DNA of 64,000 nt, from positions 62,001 to 126,000 of the forward strand of contig JADZBE010000034.1 of assembly GCA_020852275.1 (NCBI GenBank), read 5' to 3'. Under the pieces are notes generated by a model. That model ran no database searches and had not been told where the DNA came from. It saw only the letters and a list, made by a program, of their open reading frames with translations. This document shows, one piece after another, positions 39,215-47,155 of this stretch; the first letter of the stretch is position 1, and the number at the start of each line of letters is the position of its first letter. A program made the position numbers and the translations under genes. The stretch is from Phycisphaerales bacterium. GTDB taxonomy: Bacteria > Planctomycetota > Phycisphaerae > UBA1845.

Positions 39215-41053
39215 ATGCGAAACGGATGGCGCTGGAAGCTCATTCTCACGTGCGCCCTGCTGCCCGCGGTGGCAAGAGCACAGAGCGACGACCCGTTGGA
39301 TGCGCTGGCGCAGGCGGTGGGCGGCGCGCGCGAAGAGAACCAGGGCGAAGTGGAGGTCGAGGTCAGCGCGCGCGGCACGCTCGAGCTGCACACCGCCGAC
39401 GTCGCCCTGTCGACCGTGCTCCAGGCGCTGGCCCAGGGCGCGCACCGCAACATCATCGCCTCCCCCGCGGTCCAGGGCACCGTGACCGCCAGCCTCTACA
39501 ACGTGGACTTCGAGCAGGCGCTCGGCGCGATCCTCAAGCAGAACGGCGCGGGCTTCATCGTCGACGGCGACTTCATCTACGTGTACACCAACGAGGAGCT
39601 CGCCAAGATCCAGCAGGCGCCGCCGACCGGCCGCCTCATCCTGCTCAATTACATCACCGCCGCTGAAGCGCAGAACATCATCACCCCGCTCCTCTCCGAC
39701 ATCGGCAAGGTGACCGTCTCGCCCACCACCGCCACCGGTCTGTCCGGCAACGCCGAGGACGGCGGCGGCAAGGACCACGCCGGAAGCGATTACGTCTATG
39801 TGTTCGACCGGCCTGACCGGATCGAGGCGGCGGCGGCGGCCATTGCGGAGGTGGACGTGCGCCCGCGGCAGGTGCTCATCGAGGCCACGATCCTGCGCGC
39901 GTCGCTCAAGGACGACAATGCGCTGGGCATCGACTTCAACATCGTCGGCGGCGTGGACCTCGAGATGCTCGGCGCGACCTCGCAGGGAATCCACAACGTG
40001 ACCCTCGGCGAGCTGCCGCAGCCGCGATACGAAAAGTTCAATTCCAACCTCGGCACCGACTTCCGCGCCGACGTGCCGCCGGGAGGCCTGACGCTCGGCG
40101 TCATCAAGGATCACGTGGCCGTCTTCCTTCGCGCGCTGGAGGACGTGACCGACACGGCCGTCATCGCCAACCCCAAGATGCTCGTGCTCAACAAGCAGAA
40201 GGGACAGGTCATCGTGGGGCGGCGCGACGGCTACCTGACCACGACCTTCACGGATTCCGTCGCCACGCAGACCATCGAGTTCCTCGAAACCGGCACGCAG
40301 CTCATCTTCCGTCCTTTCGTCGGCGACGACGGCTTCGTCCGTGTCGAGGTTCACCCCGAGGACAGCACCGGCGGCGTCAATTCCCAGGGGCTTCCCTTCG
40401 AACAGACCACGGAGGTCACCAGCAACATCCTCGTGCGCGACGGGCACACGGTGCTGATCGGCGGACTCTTCCGCGAGCTGTCCACGGACAAGCGCTCACA
40501 GGTTCCCGGCGTGGGCAACATTCCCGCGTTGGGCGAGCTGTTCAAGAGCCGCCAGGACTCACTCGAACGCGAAGAGGTCATCATTCTCCTGACGGTGCAC
40601 GTCGTGAAGGACCACGCCTTGTATGAGGGCAAGAGCGCTGAGCAGTGGGAGAACATCGAGAACCTGCGCGTCGGGCTGCGCCAGGGCATGATGTGGCACG
40701 GACGCGAGCGCATGGCGCAGGACCAGTATCGCCGGGCGCTGGAGTGTTACGCCCACGGCGACAACGAGAAGGCGCTGTGGTGGGTGAACCTCGCCATTCA
40801 CAACTACAGCCGCATGACCGCGGCGCTCCAGCTTCGTGAGAAGATTCTCGGCGAACGCGCCTGGGACGAGGACAACGTCTCGACGCGGCATTTCCTGCAG
40901 CGGCTGATTCAGATCGAGGAGGGTAAGGTCGCCCCGCCGCACGGGCGCCCGGACCCGGAGTTTGAGGCTCCACCGGATCTTCACGGCGCGGAAGGCCTGG
41001 AGGACGACGACGATTCCACCGAAACGGATTCCCGGGAAGGAGTTTCGCCATGA
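39215..41053 (+). CDS. Secretin (GspD/PilQ family) with C-terminal extension
   Basis: RQVLIEATILRASLKDDNALGIDF, ILVRDGHTVLIGGLFRELSTDKRSQVPGVGNIPALGELFKSRQDSLEREEVIILLTVHVVKD; extra helical, acidic C-terminus. Confidence 0.93.
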   Translation: MRNGWRWKLILTCALLPAVARAQSDDPLDALAQAVGGAREENQGEVEVEVSARGTLELHTADVALSTVLQALAQGAHRNIIASPAVQGTVTASLYNVDFEQALGAILKQNGAGFIVDGDFIYVYTNEELAKIQQAPPTGRLILLNYITAAEAQNIITPLLSDIGKVTVSPTTATGLSGNAEDGGGKDHAGSDYVYVFDRPDRIEAAAAAIAEVDVRPRQVLIEATILRASLKDDNALGIDFNIVGGVDLEMLGATSQGIHNVTLGELPQPRYEKFNSNLGTDFRADVPPGGLTLGVIKDHVAVFLRALEDVTDTAVIANPKMLVLNKQKGQVIVGRRDGYLTTTFTDSVATQTIEFLETGTQLIFRPFVGDDGFVRVEVHPEDSTGGVNSQGLPFEQTTEVTSNILVRDGHTVLIGGLFRELSTDKRSQVPGVGNIPALGELFKSRQDSLEREEVIILLTVHVVKDHALYEGKSAEQWENIENLRVGLRQGMMWHGRERMAQDQYRRALECYAHGDNEKALWWVNLAIHNYSRMTAALQLREKILGERAWDEDNVSTRHFLQRLIQIEEGKVAPPHGRPDPEFEAPPDLHGAEGLEDDDDSTETDSREGVSP

Positions 41054-42225
41054 GACGATCCGCGGCTTGGATGATGCTGCTTGCCGGCGCGTGTGCCTTG
41101 GGCGGGTGCAAGTCGCCTTCCGCGCACGTGCGACGCGACGGGCAGGCGAACTGGGACGAAGTGCGGGCGCGCATCAAGTACCAGTTGGCGCGCGAGCAGT
41201 TCGAGTCGGGCCGGCCGGAGGAGACCGCGCGGACGGCTCTGGAGGCGCTGGCGCTCGACGATCGCTTCCTCGACGCCTACGTTTTGTTGTGCAGAGCGCA
41301 GATTGAGGCGGCGGACACGTCCTCCGCGCTGCGCACGCTGAGCGCAGCGCGCGCCGCGGGGCTGGACGCGCCGGTGTTGTCCTACCTCGAGGGCGTGGCC
41401 TGCGAGATGAGCGGCGACCCCGTCGCGGCGCTGGCGAGCTACCGGACGGCGCGGCAGGGACAGCCGAACAGCGCCGATTACCTCGTCGCCGAGGTCGAGC
41501 TGATGGTCGCGCAAGGCGCGCCCGACGCGGCGCTGCAGCTCGTCAAGGAGCACGCAAGACCCAACGAGAACGACGCCACGCTCGACGCCCTCGGGGCGCG
41601 GCTGGCCGTCCTCGTGGGCGATGACGACTACGCCGACCACTGCTATCGCGCGGCCGCCCGGAAATCGGCTCACCCGCTGCTGACCCTGGATTACGCCTTG
41701 TTCCTGATGGGTCGGGAGCGTTTTCTCGAAGCGCGGACGCAACTGGAGCCGCTGTCGGTCGATGCGACGTTGAAGGAACTCGGCGGTCCCGTGCATCGCG
41801 CGCTGGGTCGCTGTTACCTGGCGCTGAGTGATTCCGCCGCGGCGTTTCGACTGCTCCAACCCTATGTCGAACATGAGCCGACGGACCTCGAGGCGCAGCT
41901 CCTCTTTGCCACCGCCGCGCTGGCGGAAGAGCGCTATCAGGTCGCGCTGCGCCATTGCCGCGCCGTGCTGACGGCGCGGCCGCGGAACGGCGAAGCGCTG
42001 TTGATCGAGGCCATGACGCTTGCGCGGCAGGGTCAAATGGACGCGGCCAGGCGGTCGCTGGAAAGCATCGCGGCGGGGACGCCGGATCGCGCGACGGCGG
42101 ACGCCCTCCTGGCCGGCATGGACGCGAAGCGCGCCGCGATCGTAGAGGCGCCGCCGATCGACCCGAAGGCCAGCCGCGATTCGGCGGTGGGCGCGACCGC
42201 CGAGGTGGCGCGCACGGATGATTGA
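41050..42225 (+). CDS. TPR-repeat lipoprotein
   Basis: LLAGACALGGC lipobox and repeated TPR-like helices. Confidence 0.75.
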   Translation: MRRSAAWMMLLAGACALGGCKSPSAHVRRDGQANWDEVRARIKYQLAREQFESGRPEETARTALEALALDDRFLDAYVLLCRAQIEAADTSSALRTLSAARAAGLDAPVLSYLEGVACEMSGDPVAALASYRTARQGQPNSADYLVAEVELMVAQGAPDAALQLVKEHARPNENDATLDALGARLAVLVGDDDYADHCYRAAARKSAHPLLTLDYALFLMGRERFLEARTQLEPLSVDATLKELGGPVHRALGRCYLALSDSAAAFRLLQPYVEHEPTDLEAQLLFATAALAEERYQVALRHCRAVLTARPRNGEALLIEAMTLARQGQMDAARRSLESIAAGTPDRATADALLAGMDAKRAAIVEAPPIDPKASRDSAVGATAEVARTDD

Positions 42226-42230
42226 CGCTC

Positions 42231-42566
42231 ATGCCCATCACACAAACCCGACAGGGCGACGTGACGATCCTGCGCATTCAGGGCGAGCTGGCCGGTTCCG
42301 TCGTGGGCGAGTTCAGCAAACTGGTCGAGCCGGCGCTGGCGCGCGACCAGCGCGACTTCTGCATTGACTTCAGCCAGGCGCTCGGCGTGGACAGCCGGGG
42401 ACTGGAGGCGCTGACGGCGCTGAAGCGATCGTGCGAGGAGAGGCTCGGCAAGGTGAAAGTGTGCGGGCTGAATCCCGTGATTGAAACGGTGTTCGCCATT
42501 ACGCGACTAAACCTGACGTTTGAGTGCCTGCCCGACGCGGAGTCGGCCGTCGCCAGCTTCGGGTAG
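42231..42566 (+). CDS. STAS-domain protein (anti-anti-sigma-like)
   Basis: VTILRIQGELAGSVVGEFSKLVEPAL, FCIDFSQALGVDSRGLEALTALKRSCEERLGKVKVCGLNPVIETVF. Confidence 0.85.
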   Translation: MPITQTRQGDVTILRIQGELAGSVVGEFSKLVEPALARDQRDFCIDFSQALGVDSRGLEALTALKRSCEERLGKVKVCGLNPVIETVFAITRLNLTFECLPDAESAVASFG

Positions 42567-42930
42567 GGGTTGCCGAGGCCGCTCTAGCGCAGAGCGTAGG
42601 GCGGGCTATGCCCGCCGTCCGCTGCCCTTTCGGGCGGGCATAGGCAACGTGTTCCGCCTTCCCCACTTGGGAGGGAGGCGTTCGTGCCGGGCAGCGCGGC
42701 ATCGCCGGATCGACGCCCGACGCGGCATGGAGTTCGGCGGCGCGCAAGGCCATGCCCGGCGCGCACGGAAGTCGCGGTTCGCCTGGCGGACCGCGCTCGT
42801 GTCGTGGCTTGAGCATAAGAGGAGGCGGTCGTAGCCCGCCCTGCGCAAGACGTTGCCCACGGAGGGAATGGTGACGCACCGTCGGGCTTGTGCCGTCAGT
42901 GTCCGTAAGTCCGCGCAGGCGACAGAGTCG

Positions 42931-44646
42931 ATGATCAACGCGCACAACAAGACGCGACCGGTGGGCCTGATCCTCAAGGAGCGGGATCTGCTGACGGAGG
43001 ACCAGGTTCAGCAGGTGCTTCGTCGCCAGAAGGCCGTCTCCGGGAAGCGGCTTTTTGGCGAAGTCGTAGTCGAGCTGGGCTTCTGCACGGAGGAACAGGT
43101 TCTCGACGCGCTCGCCGACGCCTACGGCATCCCGTACGCGCGCATCAATTCCAGACTGCTGGACCCTTCGGCGGCGGCCACTTTGCCCCGGGATTTCTGC
43201 GAAAAGAACCTCGCGCTGCCGCTGTTCTGCGTGGACGGCGCCCTGGCCGTCGCACTCGCGGAGCCGTCGAATTTCTTTCTGATCGAGGATATTGCGCAGC
43301 GCACGAACCTGGAAGTGCACATCGTCGCCTGCCCGCGCAACGACTTGCGCGCTGCCATCGAGGCCGCCTTCAGCGAACGCCGCGAGGACGCCGCGGAACT
43401 GGACCACCTGCTCGCCGCGGCGAAAAAGGACGTGGAAAGCCTGCAGCAGGACGTGGACGCCGCGGTCGCCGACATCGACGACAACGCCGAAGACTCCCCC
43501 GTCATCAAGCTCGTCCACCACGTCATCACCGGCGCCGTCCGCGACCGCGCCAGCGACATCCACGTCGAGCCGGACGAGAACTCGCTCTGCGTCCGCTATC
43601 GCGTGGACGGTTCGCTCGTCGAGAAAATGCGCCCCGCCTTCGCCATGGCGGCGCCCATCGTCGCCCGCGTCAAGATCATGGCCGGCATGGACATCTCCGA
43701 GCGCCGCATGCCCCAGGACGGCGCCATCCGCGTCAGCGTGGACGGCCGCACGATCGACCTTCGCGTCTCCTCAATGCCCAACAAGTTCGGCGAAAAGGTC
43801 GTGCTCCGCATCGTGGACACGCAGAACATTCTGATCGGGCTGGACAAGCTGGGCATGGATGACGCGATGCGCGAGCGCTTCGAGGAAGTCGTCCTGCGCC
43901 CTCACGGCATCATCCTCGTGACCGGGCCGACGGGGTGCGGCAAGAGCACGACTCTGTACTCCATGCTCAGCCGCATCAGCAATCCTCAGGTGAACGTCTG
44001 CACCGTCGAGGACCCGATCGAAGTCAATCTCAAGGGCGTCAACCAGTTTCAGGTCAACGACCGCATCGGGCTGTCCTTCAGCGCCGTCCTCCGCTCGCTG
44101 CTGCGCCAGGACCCGGACGTCATCATGGTCGGCGAAATCCGCGATTCCGAAACCGGCAAGGTCGCCGTGCAGGCGGCGCTGACCGGTCACCTTGTCCTCT
44201 CGACGCTGCACACCAACGACGCGGTGTCGGCGGTGACGCGGCTGGTCAACCTGGACATCGAGCCGTTCCTCGTGGCGGCGTCGGTGGAGGGCGTGCTGGC
44301 GCAGCGCCTCGTGCGGCGCATCTGTCCGTCGTGCGAGTCGCGGAGGCCGCCGACGCCGCGCGAGAAGCAGGTCGCCGAGCGCTACGGGTTCGACGCAAGC
44401 GAGACTCCGACGAGCATCGGGTGTTCGCGGTGTCTGCAGACGGGCTTTCGCGGGCGGCTGGGCATTTATGAGCTTCTGGTGCTTGACGATCCGCTGCGCG
44501 ACGCCGTTTCATCCGGCGCGCCGCTGGGGCGCTTGCGCGAGCTGGCGCTGAAGACGGGAATGTCGAGGCTGATTCAGGACGGGATCCAGAAAACGCTCGC
44601 CGGTCTGACCACGCTGGAGGAGATCATCCAGACCACCGGCGTCTAG
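42931..44646 (+). CDS. Type II/IV secretion assembly ATPase (GspE/PilB)
   Basis: GPTGCGKSTTLYSML, MVGEIRDSETGKVAVQAALTGHLVLSTLHTNDA, RASDIHVEP and CxxC-containing C-terminus. Confidence 0.95.
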   Translation: MINAHNKTRPVGLILKERDLLTEDQVQQVLRRQKAVSGKRLFGEVVVELGFCTEEQVLDALADAYGIPYARINSRLLDPSAAATLPRDFCEKNLALPLFCVDGALAVALAEPSNFFLIEDIAQRTNLEVHIVACPRNDLRAAIEAAFSERREDAAELDHLLAAAKKDVESLQQDVDAAVADIDDNAEDSPVIKLVHHVITGAVRDRASDIHVEPDENSLCVRYRVDGSLVEKMRPAFAMAAPIVARVKIMAGMDISERRMPQDGAIRVSVDGRTIDLRVSSMPNKFGEKVVLRIVDTQNILIGLDKLGMDDAMRERFEEVVLRPHGIILVTGPTGCGKSTTLYSMLSRISNPQVNVCTVEDPIEVNLKGVNQFQVNDRIGLSFSAVLRSLLRQDPDVIMVGEIRDSETGKVAVQAALTGHLVLSTLHTNDAVSAVTRLVNLDIEPFLVAASVEGVLAQRLVRRICPSCESRRPPTPREKQVAERYGFDASETPTSIGCSRCLQTGFRGRLGIYELLVLDDPLRDAVSSGAPLGRLRELALKTGMSRLIQDGIQKTLAGLTTLEEIIQTTGV

Positions 44647-44663
44647 AAACGGGGAGAAGTGCC

Positions 44664-45860
44664 GTGCACCTGTCATCGAAATCATCCATGCTGGCGATGC
44701 TCCTGGAGCAGGCGCGCGCGATCGGCGCGTCGGACGTCCTCCTCGTCGCGGGCGCGGCGCCCTCGGCGTATGTCCACTCGCGGCTCAAGCCCCTGGCGAC
44801 CAAGCCGCTCACCGCCGAGCAGACCGCGGCGCTGCTGAAGGACATCATCAGTCCGGCGCAGCTTCAACACCTCACCCAGCAGCGCGACCTCGACCTCTCC
44901 GTCGCCTTAAGCAGCGTGGGGCGCTGGCGCGTCAACGTCCACTATCAGCGCGACTCGCTCGCGGCCGCTTTCCGCTTCATCCCGAGCGAGATTCCGTCGC
45001 TGGAATCCCTGAACCTTCCTCCCATTCTGCAGGTCTTCACACGGCTTCCGCGAGGGCTGGTGCTGGTCACTGGCGGAACGGGGCACGGCAAGAGCACGAC
45101 CCTCGCCGCCCTGGTGGAACGGATCAACCGCGACGCCGCCCTGCACGTCATCACCGTGGAAGATCCCATCGAATACGAGTTCACCGCGCGGCAGTCCATC
45201 ATCGAGCAGCGGGAGATCGGCATTGACTCGCCGTCGTTCGCCTCCGCGCTGCGCCACGTGCTGCGGCAGAAGCCGGACGTCATCGTCGTCGGCGAGATGC
45301 GCGACCTCGAGACGATCCGCATCGCTCTCACCGCCGCCGAGACCGGGCACCTCGTGCTGGCCACGCTCCACACCATCAGCGCCGCCCAGACCATCGAGCG
45401 CATCGTGGACGTCTTCGAGCCGGCGCAGCAGCCGCAGATTCGCACGCAGCTCTCCGGCGCGCTGCAGGCCGTAATCTGCCAGACGCTCCTTCCTCGAACG
45501 GACGTGGAGGGCGTCGCTCCTGCCGTGGAAATCCTCGTCAACACGCCCGCCATTGCCCGCGCCATCCGCGACGGCGAGACGCATCTGATCAACGGCATGA
45601 TCGAGACGGGCGCGGCCGTGGGCATGATGACGCTGGACGCCGCGATCCTGGAACTGGAGCGCAAAGGATGGATCGACGCGGAGCAGGGGCTGTCGCGGGC
45701 GCAGGACCCGCAGCGACTTCTGCGGATGCTCAACCGCGCCGGCGAAGGACCGGCAGAGCATTCGGAAAACGGCGAGCCCCGGCAGGCCGCGCCCGCTCTT
45801 GCCTTGGCCGGGAAGGGCAAGCCCGCAACGTCGGCCCAGGGAGCGAAACCGTGGGAGTAG
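44664..45860 (+). CDS. pilT: Type IV pilus retraction ATPase PilT-like
   Basis: VTGGTGHGKSTTLAALVERIN, VVGEMRDLETIRIALTAAETGHLVLATLHT, AAVGMMTLDAAI. Confidence 0.92.
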   Translation: MHLSSKSSMLAMLLEQARAIGASDVLLVAGAAPSAYVHSRLKPLATKPLTAEQTAALLKDIISPAQLQHLTQQRDLDLSVALSSVGRWRVNVHYQRDSLAAAFRFIPSEIPSLESLNLPPILQVFTRLPRGLVLVTGGTGHGKSTTLAALVERINRDAALHVITVEDPIEYEFTARQSIIEQREIGIDSPSFASALRHVLRQKPDVIVVGEMRDLETIRIALTAAETGHLVLATLHTISAAQTIERIVDVFEPAQQPQIRTQLSGALQAVICQTLLPRTDVEGVAPAVEILVNTPAIARAIRDGETHLINGMIETGAAVGMMTLDAAILELERKGWIDAEQGLSRAQDPQRLLRMLNRAGEGPAEHSENGEPRQAAPALALAGKGKPATSAQGAKPWE

Positions 45861-45931
45861 GCCGGAAAGGACGCCGGCTGCCGGGCGCGGGCGCGGAAAG
45901 TCCGGAGGCACTCCATCCAAGGTGAATCGCC

Positions 45932-47155
45932 ATGACGACGTATGAATACACCGCACGCAGCGGCGCCGGCGCGGCCTTGAAAAAGTGCATCGCCGCCGGC
46001 AGCGATGCCGAAGCCGCTCGCTTGCTCCGCGCCGAGGGCAAGTTCGTCATCGAGTTGGTTGCCCGCGCGGACGAGGATGCGGCGGCCTCGGGCGGCGCCC
46101 GCGCTCGTCGCAGGGGTGGGCGCGTTCGATCCGCCGACATCGAGCTGTTCGCCTCGCAGATGGCGATCATGCTGGAAACCGGCGTGGGCATCGGCGACGC
46201 GCTGGACACCGTCATCGACGACTGCGCGCCCGGCGGAGCACGGCAGGCGATCGAGGATGTCCGCCGACGCGTTGAAGGCGGCTCGATGCTCTCCGAGGCC
46301 TTCGCGCACAACCCGCGCGCGTTCGACCCGCTCTTCGTCAACCTCATCAAGGCCTCGGAGGCGTCGGGCCAACTGCCGCTGATGTTCGGACGCATCTCGG
46401 ATCACCTGCGCTCCAGCCGCGACATCCGCCGCCGCACCGTCGGCGCCATGATCTACCCCGGCATCCTCCTGTGCCTCTCGATCCTCGTCGTCGTCTTCAT
46501 GCTCGCGTTCCTGCTCCCGAAATTCACGGTCCTCTACAAGGGGAAGGAGGCGCTCCTGCCGAAGCCGACCAAGATCCTGATGGCCCTCAGCGACAGCATG
46601 GTTCACCACGCCGCGCTGTGGGCAATCGGCGCCGCGTTGCTTTCTTCGGCGCTGTTCCTCTCCTTCAAGAGCGAGCGCGGACGCCGGTTCTGGCACGGGC
46701 TGGTCCTCAAGCTGCCGATCCTGGGCGCCATGTACCGCAAGTCGATCCTGACGCGCAGCCTCAAGACCATGGGCACGCTGATCGAATCCGGCGTGTCGGG
46801 GCTTGAAATGATCTCCATCACGCGCGGCATCGCGCGGAACCACCATTTTGAGAAGCTCTGGGATGCGGTGGCGGAGCAGCTCCACCGCGGCCGCCAGCTC
46901 AGTGTCCCGCTCGCCGCCTCGCCGCTCGTTCCGCGATCCATCACGCAGATGATCCAGGCGGGCGAGAAATCCGGGCAACTCGGCAAGGTGCTCGAAAAGC
47001 TCGGCGGTTTCCTGCTGGACGACCTGCGCCAGACGATTGAACGCGCGACGCGCCTCGTGGAACCGGTGCTCATCATGATCATGGGCTCGATCATCGGCGC
47101 CATCGCCATCTCGCTGCTGCTGCCGATCTTCACGCTGTCGAGAGTCGTGCGATGA
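45932..47155 (+). CDS. Inner-membrane assembly protein GspF/PilC
   Basis: MTTYEYTARSGAGAALKKCIAAGSDAEAARLLRAEGKFV, RIADHLRSSRDIRRRTVGAMIYPGILL, LEPVLIMIMGSIIGAIAISLLLPIF. Confidence 0.95.
   Translation: MTTYEYTARSGAGAALKKCIAAGSDAEAARLLRAEGKFVIELVARADEDAAASGGARARRRGGRVRSADIELFASQMAIMLETGVGIGDALDTVIDDCAPGGARQAIEDVRRRVEGGSMLSEAFAHNPRAFDPLFVNLIKASEASGQLPLMFGRISDHLRSSRDIRRRTVGAMIYPGILLCLSILVVVFMLAFLLPKFTVLYKGKEALLPKPTKILMALSDSMVHHAALWAIGAALLSSALFLSFKSERGRRFWHGLVLKLPILGAMYRKSILTRSLKTMGTLIESGVSGLEMISITRGIARNHHFEKLWDAVAEQLHRGRQLSVPLAASPLVPRSITQMIQAGEKSGQLGKVLEKLGGFLLDDLRQTIERATRLVEPVLIMIMGSIIGAIAISLLLPIFTLSRVVR

Noticed and set aside
38258-40447. 729-aa minus-strand ORF
   Set aside because: Antisense shadow of the PilO-like and secretin genes.
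44945-46978. 677-aa minus-strand ORF
   Set aside because: Antisense shadow of the pilT and gspF/pilC genes.
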